Shown: positions 60,501 to 64,000 of the stretch, in pieces
Layout: each line of letters starts with the position of its first letter
Numbering within the stretch: position 1 is the first letter of the stretch
NCBI GenBank assembly: GCA_018399015.1
Contig: CP073761.1
Span: forward strand, 2,790,001 to 2,854,000
Origin: Cyanobium sp. M30B3
GTDB lineage: Bacteria; Cyanobacteriota; Cyanobacteriia; PCC-6307; Cyanobiaceae
DNA length: 64,000 nucleotides
Direction: 5' to 3'
Program-made: the position numbers and the translations under genes
The notes under the pieces: generated by a model
What the model saw: only the letters and a program-made list of their open reading frames with translations
Database searches by the model: none
What the model was told of the DNA's origin: nothing

Positions 60501-63500
60501 CAGCTGGGATTTCAACCAGTCGATCGGGCCGATCTACGCGCCGCCACCGGTGAACATCGAGGTGGGCGCCACGATCACCCCCTACATCCGCCCCACGATC
60601 CTCGGCTACGACCTCACCGGCCTGGCCGGCCTGATCGAGACCGGCGAGCTGATGGCCCTGGCCGATGGCTTCTACGTGCTCGGTGACGAGCCCGGCAACC
60701 TCGTGAACGGCAGCCAGTATCCCGGCGCCGGCGCCGAGGTGCGCATGGAGGTGCGCGGGGGCGTGAGCGTGGGCGTCCCAGGCCTGAAGGTACGTGGCGA
60801 CGCCCGCATCCGCGGCACCCTCGAACTGGAGCTCAACGACCCCAACGGCGACGGCCGGGTGCGCTTCCAGGAGCTGTTTGACAACTTCAGCTACAACCCC
60901 CTGGCGATCTTCGATGCCTCGCTGCGGGTGGCCCTGGCGGCCTCGATCGGGGTGGAGGCCGGTATCGATCCCTTCTCGGTGTCGTTCACCATTTATGAAA
61001 CTCCGGAATTCGAACTGTTCAGCGTCACCATTCCCGGTGGCGCGCCGCCCAAGCCCTATTACGCCTCCGCCCCCGACGACGCCACCGTTCTGCTGCTGAA
61101 CGTGGGTCCGCGGGCCAGCGACCGCAACATCGACCCCAGCGACGGCGCTGAGTCGATGACCCTGCGCATGGATGGCGCCGCCGTGGTGATCGAGGGCCCC
61201 GGCGGCCAGAGCGAAAGCTTCAACGGCATTCAGCGGATCAAGGGCGACACGGGCGCCGGCAACGACGCCATCGATGCCAGCCTGGTGAGCCGCAGCCTGG
61301 AGCTGCGCGGCAGCGCCGGCAACGACACCCTGCTCGGCGGCAGCGGCAACGATCTGCTGCAGGGCGATGAGGGCAACGATCTGCTGCAGGGCAATGGCGG
61401 CGCCGACACCCTGCTGGGCGGCAGCGGCAACGACACGCTCGAGGGCGGCGACGGCAACGATCGCCTCGAAGGCCAGGACGGCGACGACCTGCTGCGCGGT
61501 GATGCCGGCAACGACACCCTGCTCGGCGGCGCCGGCCGGGATCAGCTGGAGGGCGGCGCCGGCGACGACTGGCTCGATGGCGGCCTCGGAGACGACACCC
61601 TGCTCGGCGGCGCCGGCAACGACACCCTGCTCGGCGACCAGGGCAACGACCTGCTCGAAGGCGATGACGGCAACGACCTGCTCGATGGCGGCGCCGGCAA
61701 TGACACCCTGCGCGGCGGCGCCGGCGACGACACCCTGATCGGCGGCGCCGGCGCCGATCTGCTCGAAGGTGGGGCCGGCGACGATGTGCTGGTGGCCGGC
61801 ACCATCGCCGGCAACGGCCCTCTGCCCCTGCAGCAGTTCCGCGCCGGCGACTCCAGCTCCGTGCTCGGCTTTGACGCCGACACCCTGCGCGGCGGCGACG
61901 GCAACGACCTGTTGGTGGGCAATGCCGGCGCCAACCTGCTCAGCGGCGACGCCGGCAACGACACGATCGCCGCCGGTGCCGGCAACGACACCGTGGAGGG
62001 CGGCGCTGGCAACGACCTGATCTTCGGTGAGGCGGGCGACGATCTGCTGCGCGGCGGCGATGGCGACGACCGCATCCACGGCGGCACCGGCAACGACCGC
62101 ATCTTCGGCGATGCGGGCAACGACCAGCTGCATGGTGATCTCGGCGACGACACCCTCGAGGGTGGGGATGGCGACGACCTCCTCCACGGCGGCGGCGGCA
62201 ACGACCTGCTGCGCGGCGGCAGCGGCAACGACACCCTCCACGGCGACGATGGCAACGACACCCTGGAAGGGGGCAGCGGTGAAGACCTGCTCAGTGGTGG
62301 GCAGGGCAACGACCTGCTGCGCGGCGGCACCGGCGACGACACCCTGCGCGGCGATGCCGGCAACGACACCCTGGAGGGTGAGGCGGGCAACGACCTGCTC
62401 GAGGGCGACAGCGGCAACGATCTCCTGCTTGGCGGCAGCGGCAACGACACCCTGCGCGGTGGCACGGGCAACGACACCCTGCTGGGCGGCACTGGCGACG
62501 ACCTGCTGGAGGGTGATGACGGCGACGACCTGCTGCGTGGCGAGAGCGGCAACGATCTGCTGAGGGGCAACGCTGGCAGCGACACCCTCGAAGGCGGCGC
62601 CGGCGACGACCGCCTCGAAGGCGGTGACGGCGACGACCTGCTGATGGGCGGCGTCGACGACGACCACCTGCTCGGCGAGGCCGGCGACGACTGGCTGTTC
62701 GGCGATGAAGGCGATGATCTGCTGGAGGGCGGCGCGGGTGATGACCGCCTGATCGGTGGCGCCGGGGCCGACCTGCTGCGCGGCGGCAGCGGCCACGACC
62801 AGCTGGAGGGCGGCAGTGGCGACGACGAGCTCCATGGCGACGACGGCGACGACCTGCTCTCCGGCTCCGAGGGCGCCGACCAGCTGTTCGGCGGGGATGG
62901 CGCCGATCTGCTGATCGGCGGTTCCGGCAAGGACCAGTTGGTGGGAGGCGACGGCGACGACTGGCTGTTCGGCGACCTCTACGACCAGAGCGAAGCCCTC
63001 GCCGGCTTCGCCGCCCTGCTGGCCCATCGAGGCGGTGGCCCGTTCCAGAGCGCCGAACCGTTCCAGCTCGATGAGATCTTCAGCCTGGCGGTTCTGGAAG
63101 CGGGGGGGGCTCTCCCGCTGGATGCCGGCAGCCAGCCGCCGGCCCTGCGCTGGTTGCAGGAGCGGCTCGGCGTGGGGCACTGGAGCCAGCTCACCGATGC
63201 CCAGTGGCACCTGCTGCGCCTGCTCGATGCCGATCCGCAGGACAACCCGGCCCTGAGCAGCCCCGTCAATGAAGACCGCCTCCAGGGCGGGGCCGGCAAC
63301 GACTGGCTGTTCGGCGGCAGCGGCCCCGACCTGCTGGAGGGCGGCATCGGCGGCGATCTGTTGTTCGGCGGCACTGGCAACGATGTGCTCTACGGCTATC
63401 AGGCCACCATCAACCTGCAGGAGCAATTCCTCGACGGCGATGACGCCCTCTACGGCGGCGATGGCGACGATGAGCTCTGGGGTGGCATCGGCAACGATCT

Positions 63501-64000
63501 GCTGATTGGCGGCGCCGGCAACGACAAGCTCGTCGGCGACGACTCCGACGACCCGATCCTGCTCAGCCGCGCCCGGCCGGGGCAGAACTACGCCGGCCGC
63601 GATGTGCTGGCCGGCGGCACCGGCAACGACACCCTGTTCGGAGGCCTCGGCACCGACGTGCTGTTCGCCGGAGAAGGACCGGAGCGCCCCGACCGGGGTC
63701 CCGACGCGGCCGACAGCTTCGCGCTCTTCACTGAACCTGCCGAGCCCGTCGACCTAGCCGCAGCCAGCTCCGCAGCCCTGGAGTTCCTGCTGGGGCTCAA
63801 CAACACCGCCACCAACGTGCGCTCCCTCGGCTTCGACCGGCTGGTGGGCGGCATCGACAGCGACATCCTGGTGGGCCACCGCCTGCGGCCCGTCGGCGAG
63901 GCCGAGCTGCACACCGCCCTGGAGGCCTGGAAAACTCAGCCGCTCGGCGATGTCAACGAGGACGGCGTTGCTGACACCGCCCAGTCGCTGATCGCCAGCC
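45559..64000 (+). CDS. Giant lipase-like / modular / RTX surface protein, 3' end beyond window
   Basis: One uninterrupted frame from ATG 45559 to the right edge: at least 6,147 codons, no stop. No N-terminal signal peptide, as expected for type I secretion. Order: N-terminal region (1-540); class-3-lipase-like domain (about 540-800) with AFQGTD (565-570), G-N-S622-L-G, D783 and H792; OmpA-like stretch (about 1075-1150, TD1106 and R1134); repeated modules (about 1680-4600); an EF-hand loop [12 protein letters not shown] (5094-5105); RTX repeats (about 5230-5804 and 5905-6035); a further region with a DxNxDxxxD loop near 6131. The size and RTX repeats resemble giant picocyanobacterial surface proteins such as SwmB, but the lipase-like domain is unusual. 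Function inferred only; secretion genes are not in the window. Confidence 0.93.
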   Translation, partial: MTASLPRLSSLESRLAAAGDLAATWLATLWGERPQEFERLLCEAFDLNPAGQPPGALLRQLTRGGADIFDVVLATELPAALREGGVLRAARTIGGPVKIEDIFPGLSSTADGQPAVLGFERVFEDRFSGFTAGWAGDGSGDGQLLLNRAWAEHAPVVDLAEMLLEKAGHWLQERLGLPEPRGDEGKIFAEGILRLQAGLVPEGATRVVPEGTVAALRQRDDTGYLFADGSSALLSLELGELSDQFFERFTRVLANGEVPLLDLSAGAAEAVRVAFRFDATGLINAAPAVERDSYASRVLDGTRVYAQEHRLTLSSDLIDGEANLLRLTPEPPPEEVSPGQLPDPGSWNRNDFGFQLGPENQTRLSQPLVLSLESKGDGAGAQVTITRPNDDTTLHGTGVDPAQLHLYAVPFWTAADPGVLLGYKLFDEAPAALALFRALTAVVPEQDAIDAAAASALRLGAVPGDADPAAADELVLEPHRLYGLWGWQPETIGDHLRIEAIYGVTAESERSEASDPFGETSPSGFMASHAVLQGTGTLTPTGAPLPAANDDSWMVRPASHYPILAFQGTDNLEGALDDANPLGVGIIQYLTNVGQIMADLTARTLPGLADGSMAPPSFTGNSLGAALAQQFALTALDPLGTLAGIEANLLSGPLASLATTLTNLAGQPITADNWLGLLGAGVNIAILADLLSDDEEAGGGAGEGPDLSDQLAALGADLVASLQGYAQAIANLTAAGADGTGLPVYRVVALHAPGIQDWQFDALRRPWDSQRIADVSFQLSIGDVVGLAGDLHLPGEVSFRGFDPLRNAPHLPRDLDALLSGLINLHSNLAFHPVGLTAYSGLAEAAGEQLIQLIDNQLPLRLEPLPAPELEAPDEVRGIQRIGVLPAADADADSPAGLIAGFGSSAGNFDDSADLNWLLHRQQLLHVVGMVDDFVALLRRLMEAPPQAGDGEVSVTPRTASIDLGAFNTRTDLLRIDDAALRAHIGAGRSLAFSLAAGTRLPSLAAGSPVPRGWHEGRPQALYLRPSAPGSDLFEVYAGTDAGGRPVGRLDFDSQLEILPHIQRDFLNSGAFLLPPAERAELDRLVASIAAGNQTVAGLRISASTDPEPLSANLANNLAQLGYEGSNRGLAVARAEAMRSYLLEQLAELPGMDPAQLAALLPPVPRRPEANAGARRYSDATYTLAWEQGSAPQDPSARFVEASFQLERRLLGEGSLLTSWTTSERQPSDAEGLNLDLGDLLCRFTASYGVQDLRLLYNLLFPEADQGAADDSPFWEGASGEALAAGLLLWGYDNALQSAGDRGMFSRILDRIPNLEDLLRQALSSREQTELVRSGAIPGITGELLAALSDPAVSLLPLWLAPEDGFRFNSIGNSIASAAALAATPGVLLDLYNLIERTSFDLDLCDLICAIDLFDGLPPLLADPAARATAATLLAENEALAGWFFDLAKAPSDRILRLDPQAWPILDAFNHSDLSQWQQLADLSPQVWTAIRRFDFDDYGRQVLEAIRDGDAPALAGLTSWDLSSLRCVLAGLALFTDAVADQLESSLLDSATLAPLLSEAERQRYAASLSQPLRDLQSELLQMGPLLPQQLVQQLQQLLDQTINTPLELSDDQRVVARGSLPSLAELSAGGGTAPHWLELDFSGLRTSVSLPLPIDALISSALGVAPADLPVLSAELTAQLQGGLRFGIDLATAVPSQALLLDTNGTLEAFDGTRAELLAGFSATLSLDPAYSPPEWLAGINLAELVRLDGDAYLDLVRMGQDLELRGDAALSLRFARDGNAAELFERFSQAVSDQLSELGNALDIGSPGACPAAWLAFVDRFIGLVTTLSGRVDQLPALPAWLPVEATAASRGLATGLRQVAGQLERFRFQVLDANNFVGLVNGLFADAGLSLRLRLLARPTSLEPGCCDQPPAELAPPSLLRSLDLTAPESSIGADGTLRLTLPAGLAADAQLEVHRLDAATLRDAGGSALAPFLNRAATAAGGQRLELQLADLDADSSTLDPGRFLVLVEGRTVIPERVSFKAGSNITTVVLELPAGTLRSGQSGLVSYLAPAGELELSRDGGTTWQPFKASETFRFINVPAAEGQPAEIQLRSGEKDVQLRLAGEAVPPSVPLQTIRGTYESGGYLLSEAERTLLRQQALPFAQLPGAQRRILITASTDDQGVSARLTARLTAEIAALADAPAGSVNALLHTLLQRALREWEDADVPGEADGTLGDEANKLLAQARALSALQELLASGALHEADLQAAINRFHNPDGSERPESDLILGASAGSGLHLRLLPENERGFTGRPAAQHRFVQVELELTPGSPVELLVRPPAPEGCDPALYIYELAFAEGAELDGRFGLDSGDLVRLLGGVSGDLARAVETALSLVDADLQGSFGLNLDIDGRLVFGYDARSTSFEQFLYVDTIGLDRPRADWPDGDPAAGHTLSFSVGDALDPTNAEITAQLLLQLEELVLSAGVPGLTEIRSLQLADPQAVLRLNAGAALDLQQPDGDGAAPPDSLVLLSDPGLSGAVGLRLDLDLDGEPLLDLVTDLAGLLGGDLRAQVADLFEGLALPSAEELACWRTLLPAIADLVASAGNRLQAGEDLLNRLPAWVPDQPGDLLGGIGGGLVEISAAIRAFQDSYLEPAALVARVNGLFRGADLPFVLVHSRVGAGAEDRWELRPTADLQLSRSFSLDAAGFAQALAGHGSQVGSVLEGLLGLTLGNLTASFQFDLAAGGSIAILESCEQGIRLLDTNAALPPALWPAFDEPHVLSFALPGGTTPSDADQELAIAAALRLSELSFSSPLLLEPDGTARTYLLSTFGDPVQTFGLQLGLGLDLIGENPPAGAVALADLEAPQLQGGLTLDLSEEALLELAGAVGGDIRNAGLALAGEIDLLLEGFNDLALPKCVAGWFAFVDGFIDTIDRLAEQLARQANALESRAAALPAWVPTTWLAEVSDLADRFNAITDDVAAFRDRWLTAESFVASINAIFSANDLDIHLSLLAQPTIPSTTCCEEECLVLRPEVFLTRAGDFESRDATHPDGPDSWIRVADVGRYQPAAEDVDLSVALERFSAVAAGGVEAWVLKLAEGNFGYAGGRFEAAISDSENGLILRNDAGTAVAENQVWLEWDGSRTGFALYDAAAGGSRLSAAVSSPTTKIGLQVSAEALQNSLRVRLSQVDPARPLQARDGQPLDGLFYFTVEANDGSSPGKLRLFSDRDRTQQLQFFRPTAGDITIEQAEVGSQLDFASGRYALDGNRAVQIRDAWARFSTPGSLRAIELIASTDDQSISAALERQMDADLAAMTTGSATAEAIGTLLRRAEREWELSTDAMERFNAGGLNEANLPEERFERAAGLQPSQLHDAANITLAKLRLGGALRELLRQGILSENQLQAFAAHYGDDPRRNLGDPDVAQSDGEWVILLPEGSFGDSLGDPGLFGRERVAVSFSRQGVFGSASTAWLQWDAPRNGFAVFDAPTGGARLAYTPGAEFHLIAAELSDQFSNNRVPDPTNDQLAGLDFDLRIRILPENDPRNLYNPTDPELPRVAPGDPRLNVQTNRFVAVTFRGEEPVQGGLIVDPPSLECPPDLYVYRLDFGDGFNASGTASLQLSDLVALLGESPLLGESPLLGAVGSVADGYEAEFSYAFGINGGLVAGYDTRTTKLDEFFYIDTRGVLPFAQWVERAPTDLWGFDTAPTDYDPGFAEALLRLDAGLDRLQRPDRFKLSGAALGGDWVSERGGSLLFFSLEGDDNPLAVLSLKGGNERPASLLLELQPVLPAGHLFVREPDGSVVNERVTLTLRLDSTDPDAPVYSAALPAGLRLRSEDLANADLRATALVELPDARSLLGLEAALAFELFHRELNVPGHQGLVPLNQVVADGYAAGALSLQLDELLAFLTAGNPLGATADAIGDAIDAVTDAVDAALCGLDEGALSPANWLAMLTGLADRIEQLRDALVGNLGSDPLISDVAGALGIDFGDIADGFDTVAETVRSFTDTILPPDEWARRFNQAMDEAGLGEITLTLVERASPDAFAGECPDHDPAVRTPLLYLFELDFGNGLDWSVGGDNASLVDLIDQLVEINIPEGFEFNIKADWSLGIDVDARLGFGFDLDARSVGEFLVLDTEPGDSPFSLPAGLDPAAFAALNAGGTELFASAWLDVSDVQLSLAGLTARSEAGQSLVQAGFAVGLDLQLQGGNGANYLRPELVQAGQAGGVLALESGFDADLQLNPALLLQLAEQLGDEALNTLAPFEDAYEQGLQSLEDVGDLLNCSGFGLQQVLFILAQLEQTIDNLQTAIEAGVADNPLMKTFAPDLGADIKRFTGSFDTAEQALADLRGLGEQILPWNLIPTINGVLPEFLSLELRSRPIFDAYFCVADSGDKEVRLDTSARYSNASAGPIIYKVGAFDPKGEDRTTHIFLGAGDTIWLPDGYEQVNIPAPPGHEVNPFVILQRLDEASGHEHLLILERIDGNAVDANQIQNATGDSERTFIDENVVSALGNFERLGPDPAVRLEALRDYLTDVCADPNRRGEYAPDYYRFALNLEGLATTFNLDFDTSLAGILELSGGFDLNLFAEGSIGFAFDANAPDLGSTFLIDSAAGVGANLSGRLPADMARLFGAGPGDGSPELVVGASLQSTQPLRGRLGFLELEATSSDTNVLGIGSAPEGTALEEPTHLLPANDPFLSGALLLGLDLRGPGDGLVPLADLGQLEIDLSAKAGFEIDPQITASLGNVISIDGEMLFGGYGELSDSGFDFSFTPFVFRPGEINVNLGEELAAASGPFAKIAQFLNDYFLDPLEPLVDLLETEFSIAGLNLLGNGKLHNLIDLGVENTPNGAVTQWVNLYNGINSVVDAVARLQDSREISIPSWLFLDDAQHTIVVGALYGGPNEAHDPFRTNNIANETRGSVPQAGSPQGVLQDAVRILTEAMGNGGGVGLNTDDFNSPDLGQTEVTFPFLDFAYTSQRLVNLLLGTDPASRYELDLIRLQIQGFSTSWDFNQSIGPIYAPPPVNIEVGATITPYIRPTILGYDLTGLAGLIETGELMALADGFYVLGDEPGNLVNGSQYPGAGAEVRMEVRGGVSVGVPGLKVRGDARIRGTLELELNDPNGDGRVRFQELFDNFSYNPLAIFDASLRVALAASIGVEAGIDPFSVSFTIYETPEFELFSVTIPGGAPPKPYYASAPDDATVLLLNVGPRASDRNIDPSDGAESMTLRMDGAAVVIEGPGGQSESFNGIQRIKGDTGAGNDAIDASLVSRSLELRGSAGNDTLLGGSGNDLLQGDEGNDLLQGNGGADTLLGGSGNDTLEGGDGNDRLEGQDGDDLLRGDAGNDTLLGGAGRDQLEGGAGDDWLDGGLGDDTLLGGAGNDTLLGDQGNDLLEGDDGNDLLDGGAGNDTLRGGAGDDTLIGGAGADLLEGGAGDDVLVAGTIAGNGPLPLQQFRAGDSSSVLGFDADTLRGGDGNDLLVGNAGANLLSGDAGNDTIAAGAGNDTVEGGAGNDLIFGEAGDDLLRGGDGDDRIHGGTGNDRIFGDAGNDQLHGDLGDDTLEGGDGDDLLHGGGGNDLLRGGSGNDTLHGDDGNDTLEGGSGEDLLSGGQGNDLLRGGTGDDTLRGDAGNDTLEGEAGNDLLEGDSGNDLLLGGSGNDTLRGGTGNDTLLGGTGDDLLEGDDGDDLLRGESGNDLLRGNAGSDTLEGGAGDDRLEGGDGDDLLMGGVDDDHLLGEAGDDWLFGDEGDDLLEGGAGDDRLIGGAGADLLRGGSGHDQLEGGSGDDELHGDDGDDLLSGSEGADQLFGGDGADLLIGGSGKDQLVGGDGDDWLFGDLYDQSEALAGFAALLAHRGGGPFQSAEPFQLDEIFSLAVLEAGGALPLDAGSQPPALRWLQERLGVGHWSQLTDAQWHLLRLLDADPQDNPALSSPVNEDRLQGGAGNDWLFGGSGPDLLEGGIGGDLLFGGTGNDVLYGYQATINLQEQFLDGDDALYGGDGDDELWGGIGNDLLIGGAGNDKLVGDDSDDPILLSRARPGQNYAGRDVLAGGTGNDTLFGGLGTDVLFAGEGPERPDRGPDAADSFALFTEPAEPVDLAAASSAALEFLLGLNNTATNVRSLGFDRLVGGIDSDILVGHRLRPVGEAELHTALEAWKTQPLGDVNEDGVADTAQSLIAS
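50600..59350 (+). repeat. Diverged protein-level modules within the giant gene
   Basis: Three kinds of element recur. (A) A strand pair ending in a DT box: [18 protein letters not shown] (about residue 2395), [18 protein letters not shown] (3640), [18 protein letters not shown] (4095), [18 protein letters not shown] (4565). (B) A helical stretch with LPAWVP followed by [20 protein letters not shown] (about 1885), [20 protein letters not shown] (2650), [20 protein letters not shown] (2985), [20 protein letters not shown] (3995). (C) Segments with ASTDDQ then ALREWE/AEREWE (about 2160 and 3275). A cysteine-containing strand ([27 protein letters not shown]) precedes several A elements. No DNA-level identity remains, so the copies are old. 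Confidence 0.7.
61246..62970 (+). repeat. RTX nonapeptide calcium-binding repeat block 1
   Basis: About 1.7 kb of 27-bp units encoding GGxGxDxLx-type nonapeptides (for example [19 protein letters not shown]), interrupted once near 61795-61875 ([13 protein letters not shown]). Some 50 or more units. Such repeats form calcium-bound parallel beta-rolls after secretion. Many near-identical DNA units give room for slippage and assembly errors. Confidence 0.93.
63271..63660 (+). repeat. RTX nonapeptide repeat block 2
   Basis: A second, shorter set of GGxGNDxLFGG-type units after a 100-residue non-repeat linker (62971-63270) that contains a helical region ([17 protein letters not shown]). Interrupted by [16 protein letters not shown] and by [18 protein letters not shown]. 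Confidence 0.88.

Noticed and set aside
61246-62970. CRISPR-like regular spacing of short repeats
   Set aside because: The 27-bp periodicity is fully coding (nonapeptide RTX units) and in frame; there are no unique spacers of constant length and no cas genes.
60259-63426. Leftward open frame of over 1,000 codons antisense to the EF-hand and RTX region
   Set aside because: It consists of the reverse of RTX units (Val-Val-Ala type periodicity) and has no recognisable family. The + strand reading explains the periodicity.

Overview
The window comes from a GC-rich picocyanobacterium of the alpha-cyanobacterial (Cyanobium / freshwater-brackish Synechococcus) type. The evidence is psbA, psbO, crtR, the FtsH3-type ftsH, ictB, DUF565/Ycf20, Ycf66 and PCP-reductase-domain genes packed with short gaps and frequent 1-4 bp overlaps. 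Species cannot be named from this sequence alone.

Layout. 1-9 kb: a radical SAM gene cut by the left edge, a junction of two broken genes (AAA ATPase remnant and AbrB antitoxin remnant) next to a perfect hairpin, dapL, clpS, a CPBP protease, and a B12-type radical SAM gene plus cofG that diverge from psbA (D1 with Glu130). 9-18 kb: aroC, a PIN/Phd toxin-antitoxin pair, then a leftward photosynthesis/sulfur/housekeeping run (eda, ftsH, sat, psbO, coaBC, DUF2555). 18-39.6 kb: core genome with tRNA-Ala(CGC), pyrB, a 3-methyladenine glycosylase, gatC, crtR, tRNA-Leu(UAG), Ycf66, ileS, trmB, ictB, a BadF-type kinase, glmM, a lytic transglycosylase, a NIL-domain ferredoxin, txlA and thyX.

39.7-64 kb is accessory. 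It starts directly after thyX with an intact HTH + nucleotidyltransferase pair (AbiE-like), a VapBC pair, and a second AbiE-like pair broken by several frameshifts; palindromes sit at two of the promoters. A low-GC orphan bluetail-domain gene follows, then a glycosyltransferase and a DUF6447 gene. The rest, 45,559 to beyond the right edge, is one uninterrupted rightward gene of at least 6,147 codons. It encodes a giant surface or secreted protein with a class-3-lipase-like domain near the N terminus, an OmpA-like stretch, a long region of diverged repeated modules, an EF-hand, and a large RTX calcium-binding repeat region. No stop codon is reached in the window.

How the genes fit together: the first 39 kb are photosynthesis (psbA, psbO, crtR, FtsH repair protease, txlA), carbon concentration (ictB), wall synthesis and turnover (glmM, lytic transglycosylase) and nucleotide, amino-acid and tRNA functions. 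The last 24 kb look like a surface/secretion locus behind a toxin-antitoxin cluster. The giant gene and its modular structure are the most unusual content.
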